Assembly (NCBI GenBank): GCA_009774895.1
Contig: VSOO01000114.1
Span: 1 to 5,189, forward strand
Reading direction: 5' to 3'
Origin: Alistipes sp.
Lineage (GTDB): Bacteria; Bacteroidota; Bacteroidia; Bacteroidales; Rikenellaceae
DNA: 5,189 nt
The position numbers and the translations under genes were made by a program. The first letter of the stretch is position 1. The number at the start of each line of letters is the position of its first letter. Shown piece by piece: positions 1 through 5,189 of the stretch. The notes beneath the pieces were generated by a model. The model searched no databases. It was not told where the DNA came from and saw nothing but the letters and a program-made list of their open reading frames with translations.

Positions 1-35
1 CTTTGTCCTCGTATCGGTCCGAAACCATGCAAGGT

Positions 36-494
36 ATGAAAATTCTGATTCTCAACGGTCCCAATCTCAACCTCCAGGGGCGGCGCGACGTCGCCGTCTA
101 CGGCACGGAGACGTTCGAACACTATGTCGGCCGCCTGCGCGCGGCCTATCCCGGCGTTGCGATCGACTACGCCCAGTCGAACATCGAGGGCGAACTGATC
201 GACGCCATACAGCGGGCGGAGGGGGTCTACGACGGCATCGTGTTCAATGCCGGAGGCTACACCCACACTTCGGTGTCGCTCCGCGATGCGGTCTCGGCCG
301 TGCCCATTCCGGTGGTGGAGGTGCACATTTCGTCGATCCTCGCCCGCGAGGAGTTCCGCCGCGAGTCGCTCCTCGCCCCCGTGGCCGTGGGGTCCGTCAT
401 GGGCTTCGGGCTGCTCTCCTACGAGCTGGGATTGCTGGCGCTTCTGCGGCGTGCGGACGAGGCGGCGTGCATTCGGGCCTCCGATTTGCAGTAG
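36..494 (+). CDS. aroQ: Type II 3-dehydroquinate dehydratase (dehydroquinase)
   Basis: Cytosolic enzyme of the shikimate pathway that dehydrates 3-dehydroquinate to 3-dehydroshikimate on the way to aromatic amino acids. The product is 152 aa, the usual size for this small flavodoxin-like, normally dodecameric family. Visible motifs: the N-terminal NGPNLN (res 7-12), then Arg17 and Tyr22 at the family's active-site lid positions; QSNIEGELID (48-57); FNAGGYTHTSV (70-80), with the substrate-binding Asn71; VVEVHIS (93-99), with the general-acid His97; and AREEFR (103-108), with Arg104. Start chosen at ATG 36 because it gives the family-typical MKI-x-I-LNGPN beginning. ATG 27 (adding MQG) is an alternative, and the frame stays open to the window edge, so an upstream stop cannot be seen. 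Oddities: Gln14 where Leu/Met is usual, RDV (17-19) instead of REP, and Ile50 where many family members have His. It is followed after 45 nt by pyk, probably in the same transcript. Family assignment is firm. Confidence 0.96.
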   Translation: MKILILNGPNLNLQGRRDVAVYGTETFEHYVGRLRAAYPGVAIDYAQSNIEGELIDAIQRAEGVYDGIVFNAGGYTHTSVSLRDAVSAVPIPVVEVHISSILAREEFRRESLLAPVAVGSVMGFGLLSYELGLLALLRRADEAACIRASDLQ

Positions 495-508
495 GGGAGA
501 CCGAAACG

Positions 509-530
509 GTCCGGCGCGGGGGTGCCGGAC
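509..530 (+). promoter_or_regulatory. GC-rich hairpin in the aroQ-pyk gap
   Basis: A perfect 7-bp inverted repeat (GTCCGGC at 509-515, GCCGGAC at 524-530) encloses an 8-nt loop. It sits 14 nt after the aroQ stop and ends 9 nt before the preferred pyk ATG. An A-rich run (533-537), not a T-run, follows on the + strand, so it does not look like an intrinsic terminator for aroQ. It could tune pyk translation or act as an RNA-processing or stability element. That role is inference; a chance hairpin in GC-rich DNA is also possible. Confidence 0.35.
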
Positions 531-539
531 GGAAAAAGT

Positions 540-2015
540 ATGTACGAGATGAAAAAGACGAAGATCGTAGCCACGTTGTCCGACCGGCGCTGTACCGAGG
601 CGTTCGTGCGGCAGTTGCACGACGCCGGTATGGACGTCGTGCGCATCAATTCGGCCCATGTCACCGTGGAGGGGGCGGAACACATCGTCCGCACGGTGCA
701 TGCGGTCGATCCCGCCATCGCGATCATGATCGACACGAAGGGTCCCGAGATCCGTGTCACGGCCGTGGACGCTTCGTACGGCGACGGCATCCGCTTCGCG
801 GCGGGCGACCGGGTGGCGGTGCGCGGTTCGTCGGGCGGCGACGCCACCACGCGCGGGACGATCTACCTCAACGTGCCGGCGATCGTGCGCGACATCGCCG
901 TGGGGGCGCGTCTGCTCGTTGCCGACGGCGAGCTGGAGCTCGAAGTGACGGGCCGCAGCGACGCGGAGCTGGAGTGCCGCTTCGTGACGGGCGGGGTGCT
1001 GCGCTCGCGCAAGAGCGTGAATGTGCCGGGCGTGGCGATCGACCTGCCGTCGGTGACCGAGCGCGACCGCCGTTTCATCGAGTGGGCCGTGCGCAGCGAC
1101 GTCGATTTCGTCGCCCACTCGTTCGTGCGGAGCGCCCGCGACGTGGCGGCCGTGCAGGAGCTGCTCGACGCCTGCGGCAGCCCCATGAAGATCATCTCGA
1201 AGATAGAGAACCGCGAGGGCCTGGAGCACCTCGACGAGATCGTCGAAGCCTCCTACGGCATCATGGTGGCGCGCGGCGACCTGGGCGTCGAGCTGCCCGC
1301 CGAGGCCATCCCCGGGGCGCAGCGCCGCATCGTGGAGAAGTGCATCGCGGCCAAGCGCCCCGTGATCATCGCCACGCAGATGCTCTACTCGATGGTGCAT
1401 GCGCCGCGTCCGACGCGGGCCGAGGTGAGCGACGTGGCCGGTGCGATCTACGAACGGGTGGATGCCGTGATGCTGAGCGACGAGACCGCGGCCGGGGAGT
1501 ACCCTGCGGAGTCGGTGGCGACCATGGCGCGCATCGCCCGCGAGATCGAGCGCGACGAGGTGCATTTCGCCCCGATGATCGACATGAACATGGTCTCCGT
1601 GAACCACGAAATCACGGCCCAGCTGGCCCGGTCGGCGGTGCGTGCCTGCACCAACCTGCCGGTCCGCTACGTCGTGCTCGACACGCTCACGGGGCGCACG
1701 GGCCGCTACCTTGCGGCATTCCGCGGGCGCAAGAGCGTGCTGGCCGTGTGCTACTGCCGTCATGCCCAGCGCATACTGGCGCTGTCGTACGGCGTGGTGC
1801 CCATCCTGCGCGACCGCGAGCCCGCCGACCGCTACCACTTCCTGTCCGACGCGCTCGATTACCTCGACCGGCGCGCGGAACTCGCGGACGACGACCTGCT
1901 GGCCGTCGTGGGCGGCAGCTTCGGGCCCGAGGGCGGCGCCTCCTACGTGGAGCTGGCCACGGCGGCGCGCATCCGGCGCCGCACGGCCGAACTCGGGGCT
2001 TGCGAAAAACGTTAG
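540..2015 (+). CDS. pyk: Pyruvate kinase
   Basis: Cytosolic glycolytic enzyme that transfers phosphate from phosphoenolpyruvate to ADP, giving pyruvate and ATP. The product is 491 aa, a normal bacterial length. Domains: the A barrel (about 1-72 and 159-350), interrupted by the B lid (about 73-158), then the C domain (about 355-491). Key sites: Arg35 and Asn37 in RINSAH; D65-T66-K67-G68-P69-E70 in IDTKGPEIR; the LPSVTERD barrel re-entry (169-176); ISKIENREG with catalytic Lys221 and metal ligand Glu223; ARGDLGVE with metal ligand Asp247; ATQML with Thr279; and PTRAEVSDVA (291-300). Glu70 matches the Glu linked to K+ dependence, but Ala39 replaces a usual Ser K+ ligand. LSDETA (312-317) has Asp where LSGETA is standard. 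ATG 540 is preferred, preceded by A-rich GGAAAAAGT; ATG 549 (MKKTKIV) is nearly as good, and GTG 522 lies inside the upstream hairpin region and is less likely. It lies between aroQ and the flippase gene in one operon-like run. Confidence 0.97.
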   Translation: MYEMKKTKIVATLSDRRCTEAFVRQLHDAGMDVVRINSAHVTVEGAEHIVRTVHAVDPAIAIMIDTKGPEIRVTAVDASYGDGIRFAAGDRVAVRGSSGGDATTRGTIYLNVPAIVRDIAVGARLLVADGELELEVTGRSDAELECRFVTGGVLRSRKSVNVPGVAIDLPSVTERDRRFIEWAVRSDVDFVAHSFVRSARDVAAVQELLDACGSPMKIISKIENREGLEHLDEIVEASYGIMVARGDLGVELPAEAIPGAQRRIVEKCIAAKRPVIIATQMLYSMVHAPRPTRAEVSDVAGAIYERVDAVMLSDETAAGEYPAESVATMARIAREIERDEVHFAPMIDMNMVSVNHEITAQLARSAVRACTNLPVRYVVLDTLTGRTGRYLAAFRGRKSVLAVCYCRHAQRILALSYGVVPILRDREPADRYHFLSDALDYLDRRAELADDDLLAVVGGSFGPEGGASYVELATAARIRRRTAELGACEKR

Positions 2016-2021
2016 GGTGCG

Positions 2022-3467
2022 ATGGCCGTACGCGGAGAACTCAAGGAGCAGGTGGCGCGCGGGGTGGCGTGGAGCATGGCCGAGAAGGCCGGCTCGGCCC
2101 TGTTGCAGATGGGCGTGAGCATGGTCGTGCTGCGCCACCTCACGCCCGACCAGACCGGTGTGTGGGGCATCCTCACGGCCGTGGTGGCCGTGGCGCTGAT
2201 CCTGGTGGACAGCGGTTTCTCGCAGACCCTGATCCGCAAGTCCGACCCCACGGACGACGACTACCGCTCGGTGTTCGGCCTGAACCTGGCGCTCGCCGCG
2301 GTGCTCTACGCCCTCTGCACGGCGGCGGCGCCGTGGCTCGCGCGCTTCTACGACATGCCGCAGATCGGCATCATGGCCCCCGTGCTGTTCCTGCTGTTTC
2401 CCATCAATGCGCTGTGTGTCATTCAGAACGTGATCTTCACGCGCCAGCTGCGTTTCGCGCTGCTGTCGAAAGCCATCTTCGTGTCGTCGCTGGTGAGCGG
2501 CGCCGTGGCCGTGGGGCTCGCCGTGGCGGGCTTCGGACTGTGGAGTTTCGTGGGGCAGCGCCTGGCGGCGCTCGGGGTGCGCACGGCGCTGCTGTGGTGG
2601 CTGAGCGACTGGCAGCCCCGCGGTACGTGGAGGCCCGCCGCACTGCGCGCCATGGCGCCGTTCAGCCTGCGTCTGATGGCCACCGACCTCATCACGACGC
2701 TCTATGCCCGGCCTCAGTTCTTCATCGGACGCCTCTATCCGACCGAGGTGCTCGGCTTCTTCGACCAGGCGGTCAAGATCCGCGAGCAGCCCCTCTGCTC
2801 GGCCATGCAGTCGGTGCAGAACGTGACCTATCCTGCCCTGGCCAAAATCGGCGACGACGCGCCGAAGTTCGCCGAGAGCTATCGTCAGCTGCTGCTGATG
2901 ACCGCGTTCGCGCTCTTCCCCGTGATGGCGGGGCTGATCGTGGTGGCCGACGAGCTCTTTCCGGTGCTCATCGGCCCGCAGTGGAGCCCTACGGTGCCCT
3001 ACTTCCGCGTGGCGTGCCTCGTGGGTTTCTTTTATCCCGTCGCCATGGTGGCCTATAACGTGCTGAAGGTCCGCAGCGACGGCCGGATCATCGTGCGGCT
3101 GGAGGTGGTCAAGAAGGTGCTGCTCACCGTGGTGCTTTTCGTGACGCTCCGCCGCAGTGCCCTGGCCGTCATGTGGGGCCTGGCGGCGATGTCGTTCGTG
3201 GAGATGTGCCTCAATACGGCGGCGGCCCGACGCTATGCGGCGCTGCCGCTCCGGCGCATTGCGCGGACGCTGCTTCCCGTCGTGCTCCTCACGGCGGTCA
3301 TGAGCGCGGCGGCATGGGGCGCGGGACGCTGCACGGACCTCGCGGTGCTGCGCCTGACGGTCGAAATCGTCGTCGGGGCGGTCGTCTATTGTGCCGGTGC
3401 GGCCGTGCTGCGCCTGGAGGCGTTCCGCGAAATCGTAGCCGTGGTGCGCAGAAGGCTGAACGGTTAG
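2022..3467 (+). CDS. Polysaccharide/lipopolysaccharide flippase-like membrane protein (Wzx/TuaB type, MOP superfamily)
   Basis: Integral inner-membrane protein of 481 aa, probably moving a lipid-linked glycan across the membrane; the substrate cannot be read from the sequence. It shows about 12-14 hydrophobic segments, for example around residues 45-68, 86-106, 116-138, 150-172, 292-312, 328-348, 415-435 and 443-465, with no cleavable signal peptide. Family-like features are the amphipathic N-terminus (ARGVAWSMAEKAGSALLQ, 12-29), the HLTPDQTGVWGI segment (39-50), LVDSGFSQTLIRK (61-73), and a central stretch with IGRLYPTEVLGFFDQA (235-250) followed by VQNVTYPALAKI (265-276). This order matches the WzxC/TuaB branch of polysaccharide export proteins. 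The ATG lies 6 nt after the pyk stop and in the same frame, so it is almost certainly co-transcribed and perhaps translationally coupled to pyk. No glycosyltransferase or polymerase gene is beside it in the window. The family call is fairly sure, the transport role is known for relatives, and the specific substrate is unknown. Confidence 0.85.
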   Translation: MAVRGELKEQVARGVAWSMAEKAGSALLQMGVSMVVLRHLTPDQTGVWGILTAVVAVALILVDSGFSQTLIRKSDPTDDDYRSVFGLNLALAAVLYALCTAAAPWLARFYDMPQIGIMAPVLFLLFPINALCVIQNVIFTRQLRFALLSKAIFVSSLVSGAVAVGLAVAGFGLWSFVGQRLAALGVRTALLWWLSDWQPRGTWRPAALRAMAPFSLRLMATDLITTLYARPQFFIGRLYPTEVLGFFDQAVKIREQPLCSAMQSVQNVTYPALAKIGDDAPKFAESYRQLLLMTAFALFPVMAGLIVVADELFPVLIGPQWSPTVPYFRVACLVGFFYPVAMVAYNVLKVRSDGRIIVRLEVVKKVLLTVVLFVTLRRSALAVMWGLAAMSFVEMCLNTAAARRYAALPLRRIARTLLPVVLLTAVMSAAAWGAGRCTDLAVLRLTVEIVVGAVVYCAGAAVLRLEAFREIVAVVRRRLNG

Positions 3468-3489
3468 CGGTCTCGTGCGCCTGCGGCGC

Positions 3490-3520
3490 ATTCGGTCCGG
3501 AGCCGGAATCCTCTCTTCTT
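3490..3520 (+). terminator. Possible weak terminator after the aroQ-pyk-flippase genes
   Basis: Starting 22 nt after the flippase stop, ATTC (3490-3493) pairs with GAAT (3506-3509). Inner GGT can pair with GCC across a one-base bulge, leaving a CCGGA loop. A pyrimidine-rich stretch follows (3510-3520, CCTCTCTTCTT). A second small GC hairpin, TGCGCC/GGCGCA (3476-3490), lies directly before it. The placement suits transcript end formation for the + strand operon, but the stem is short and the T content is diluted by C, so this is a weak call. Confidence 0.3.
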
Positions 3521-3637
3521 ATCCGATTGGTTGTTGGGTATGCCGGGGCGCAGCCTGCGGCGGAGCGTTTCCGTGCGGAGCGGCCGTGGGGACTTGCTGT
3601 TTGCGGCCGCAGCCGTGCGGGGTCCGTCGGCCCCGGA

Positions 3638-3686
3638 AACGAACGCGGGGGTGACGAACGGCGTCGTCACCCCCGCGGGATTCGTT
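3638..3686 (-). terminator. Strong hairpin terminator of buk, possibly bidirectional
   Basis: A perfect 14-bp inverted repeat (3644-3657 with 3664-3677, core GGGGGTGACGA / TCGTCACCCCC) surrounds a 6-nt loop. It is extended by a further 6 bp (AACGAA 3638-3643 with TTCGTT 3681-3686) beyond a 3-nt bulge (3678-3680). The 14-bp stem lies about 19 nt past the buk stop. On the - strand the stem runs into TTCGTTTCC, a weak T-rich tail; on the + strand into GGATTCGTT. Position between convergent genes and stem strength make an intrinsic terminator the best reading, mainly for ptb-buk, with back-up termination for the flippase transcript. Confidence 0.7.
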
Positions 3687-3696
3687 GCGGTGTGCG

Positions 3697-4764
3697 TTAT
3701 GCGTACACACGCGGCTCCATCGTGCCGCGAAGCACGTACAGCGCGTTCATCACCAGCGATTCGAGCTCGTTTTCGCCCGGGTAAACCACGACCGGAGCGA
3801 TGAACGAGCAGCGCTCGGCAATGGCTGCGGTCACGTCCTTGTCGTGCGCGATACCGCCCGTGAGGATGATGGCGTCCACCTTGCCCTTCATGACGGTGGC
3901 CATTGCGCCGACCTCCTTCGCCACGTTGTAGCTCAGGGCGTCGAGCATCAGCTGGCAGCGGGCATCGCCCTCGGCAGCCTTCTTGGCGACGTCCATCATC
4001 GAGTTCATGCCCAAGTGAGCCACCATGCCGCCCTTGCCGGCCAGCAGTTTCATGATCTCCTTCTGGGTGTACTCGCCCGAGAAGCAGAGCTTGACCAGCT
4101 CGCTGGCGGGCAGCGTGCCGGCGCGCTCGGGAGCTACCGGGCCGTCGCCGTCCAGGGCGTTGTTGGTGTCGATCACGCGACCCTGGCAGTGGGCGCTCAC
4201 CGAGATGCCGCCGCCGAGGTGTACCACGATGAAATTCGACTCCTCGTAGCGGCAGCCGTTCTTCTCGCAGTGTTTGCGTGCCGTAGCCTTCTGGTTCAGC
4301 GCATGGAAGATCGAGCGGCGCGGGCACTGGGGCAGACCGCTGATGCGGGCCACGTCGTCCATCTCGTCCACCACCACCGGATCGGCGATGTAGGCCTTGA
4401 CACCCGCCATGCGGGCGATCTCGTCGGCGATCAGACCGCCGAGGTTCGAGGCATGCTCCATCTGGGCGTGGATCAGGTCTTCGCGCAGGGCTTCGTTCAC
4501 CTCGTAGGCGCCGGCCGGAATGGGCTTTACCAGGCCGCCGCGGCCGATGACGGCCGACAGCTCGCGGATGTCGAAGTGCTGCTCTTCGAGCGCCTTGAGC
4601 ACGATTTCGCGGCGCCAGGGCAGCTGCTCGGCGACATTGGCGAATTTCGCGATCTCCTCGGCCGAATGGCGGAGGGTCAGTTCGAACAGCGGACGCTCGT
4701 CTTCGTAGAGGGCCACCTTGGTCGAGGTGGAGCCGGGGTTGATTGCTAATACTTTGAAGCTCAT
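3697..4764 (-). CDS. buk: Butyrate kinase (branched-chain acyl kinase possible)
   Basis: Cytosolic ASKHA-fold acyl kinase that, in the fermentative direction, turns butyryl-phosphate and ADP into butyrate and ATP. The complete product is 355 aa, the standard length for Buk and shorter than acetate kinase (about 400). Motifs: INPGSTSTKVALY near the N-terminus (8-20, phosphate 1 loop); GRGG (74-77); DPVVVDE (128-134); HLGGGISVSAH (182-192, phosphate 2 region); GPVAPERAGTLP (208-219), where Arg214 may contact substrate; and LTGGIAHDK (301-309, adenosine-binding loop). The ATG at 4764 is preceded on the coding strand by an A/T-rich stretch (TAATTT) with no Shine-Dalgarno sequence, as is common in Bacteroidota. 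It lies 43 nt downstream of ptb on the same strand, so the two are very likely one operon, ending at the hairpin beyond its stop. Substrate could be butyrate or branched/aromatic short acids such as isobutyrate or isovalerate; sequence alone does not settle this. Confidence 0.95.
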   Translation of the reverse strand: MSFKVLAINPGSTSTKVALYEDERPLFELTLRHSAEEIAKFANVAEQLPWRREIVLKALEEQHFDIRELSAVIGRGGLVKPIPAGAYEVNEALREDLIHAQMEHASNLGGLIADEIARMAGVKAYIADPVVVDEMDDVARISGLPQCPRRSIFHALNQKATARKHCEKNGCRYEESNFIVVHLGGGISVSAHCQGRVIDTNNALDGDGPVAPERAGTLPASELVKLCFSGEYTQKEIMKLLAGKGGMVAHLGMNSMMDVAKKAAEGDARCQLMLDALSYNVAKEVGAMATVMKGKVDAIILTGGIAHDKDVTAAIAERCSFIAPVVVYPGENELESLVMNALYVLRGTMEPRVYA

Positions 4765-4807
4765 AAATTATTCGGTCTTTTGTCTGGGTTGGCGATCGTC
4801 TTTCCGA

Positions 4808-5189
4808 TTATTTTGCTGCCAGACAGGCCAGTGCGATCGAGTAGAGTTTGGTCTTGCTGGAGTCGCCGCGCGAGGTCAGCACGCACGGAACCTTCGTACC
4901 CATGACCATGGCTGCGATCTCGCCGCCGGCCATGTGGGTCGCGGCCTTGAAGAATACGTTGCCCGACTCGATGTTGGGGAAGAGCAGGCAGTCCGGATCG
5001 CCGGCTACGGCCGAGCCCTTCACCTTCTTGTGCTCGGCAACCTCCTTGTAGAGCGCCACGTCGATCGACAGCGGACCGTCCACGATCACGTTGCCCAGCT
5101 GGCCGCGGTCACCCATCTTGGCGAGGATTGCGCCTTCGGTGGACGAGATCACGCTCGGCAGCAGCTGTTCCGACGGTGCGATGCAGGCG
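4808..5189 (-). CDS. ptb: Phosphate butyryltransferase, C-terminal part (truncated by window edge)
   Basis: Phosphate acetyl/butyryltransferase family enzyme that exchanges CoA of butyryl-CoA for phosphate, giving the acyl-phosphate used by Buk. Only the last 126 or so codons are visible, roughly 40% of a usual 300-aa protein; the frame is open through the right edge, so the true start lies outside and the internal GTG near 5152 is not a start. Family features seen in order: VDGPLSIDVA; a GDPDCLLFPNIESGN stretch that matches the family's P-x-I-E-x-GN motif; then MVMGTKVPCVLTSRGDSS and KLYSIALACLAAK at the C-terminus, the conserved G-x-K-VP-x-VL-TSR-x-D segment. The stop is 43 nt upstream of buk. 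A general phosphate acetyltransferase or the phosphotransacetylase half of a larger protein is possible for the unseen N-terminus, but the adjacent buk favours Ptb. Confidence 0.9.
   Translation of the reverse strand, partial: ACIAPSEQLLPSVISSTEGAILAKMGDRGQLGNVIVDGPLSIDVALYKEVAEHKKVKGSAVAGDPDCLLFPNIESGNVFFKAATHMAGGEIAAMVMGTKVPCVLTSRGDSSKTKLYSIALACLAAK

Noticed and set aside
1..35. Possible Bacteroidota-type promoter (TTTG at 2-5) before aroQ
   Set aside because: No TAnnTTTG element lies at the right distance downstream, and the upstream context is cut off by the window edge.
2013..2024. pyk and the flippase being in the same frame, suggesting a fusion by stop readthrough
   Set aside because: A plain TAG stop is followed by a normal ATG 6 nt later. 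Shared frame has a one-in-three chance, and a soluble kinase fused to a multi-spanning membrane protein has no support.
467..3058. An 863-codon open frame overlapping pyk and most of the flippase gene on the + strand
   Set aside because: It is very rich in Arg, Gly, Ala and Pro with no recognisable motif, as expected for an out-of-frame reading of GC-rich DNA, while the other frame encodes two clear protein families.
3531..3803. Possible small + strand gene in the convergent gap (TTG start, 90 codons)
   Set aside because: Weak start, runs through the strong stem and into the buk 3' end, and the product resembles nothing recognisable.
3464..4327. A 287-codon - strand open frame across the intergenic gap and the 3' half of buk
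   Set aside because: It is out of frame with buk, has Arg/Gly-rich composition and runs through the terminator hairpin; no motif supports it.
3685..4749. A 354-codon open frame antisense to nearly all of buk
   Set aside because: It mirrors buk: in GC-rich genes with few TTA, CTA and TCA codons the antisense frame stays open. The translation is His/Val/Ala-rich with no family signature, while buk has all its expected motifs.
5150..5152. GTG as a start codon for a short ptb-like protein
   Set aside because: The frame stays open to the window edge, and the residues upstream (PSEQLLPS before VISSTEG) continue a normal Ptb-like sequence, so this is an internal Val codon of a gene cut by the window.

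Overview
The window holds five genes and no mobile element, CRISPR array, tRNA or rRNA that I can see. Protein sequence style suggests a GC-rich member of the Bacteroidota, most likely Bacteroidales such as Alistipes/Rikenellaceae. The pyruvate kinase opens with KIVATLSDRRC rather than the usual KIVxTIGPxS, start codons lack clear Shine-Dalgarno sequences, and a ptb-buk pair is present. The species call is inference from recalled family style, not from a search.

Left part (1-3467, + strand): three genes run in one direction. They are aroQ (type II 3-dehydroquinate dehydratase, shikimate pathway), pyk (pyruvate kinase, last step of glycolysis) and a multi-spanning membrane protein of the Wzx/TuaB-type polysaccharide flippase family. 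Gaps are 45 nt and 6 nt, so the three are probably co-transcribed. A GC-rich hairpin fills much of the aroQ-pyk gap.

Middle (3468-3696): a 229-nt gap between convergent genes. It holds GC-rich inverted repeats, including a strong 14-bp stem just past the buk stop that is the likely buk terminator and may serve both strands. No credible gene lies here.

Right part (3697-5189, - strand): buk (butyrate kinase), complete, sits 43 nt downstream of ptb (phosphate butyryltransferase), whose N-terminal part lies beyond the window. Together they convert an acyl-CoA through an acyl-phosphate to the free acid with formation of ATP, the terminal energy-conserving step of butyrate or branched-chain acid fermentation.

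Functionally this is mostly core metabolism: pyruvate kinase feeds pyruvate into fermentation, and Ptb-Buk draws ATP from acyl-CoA. The flippase is the one gene out of place metabolically. I found no strong candidate for a new biological system. The findings below are modest: residue changes in conserved motifs, the lone flippase, intergenic hairpins and the open acyl specificity of Ptb-Buk.
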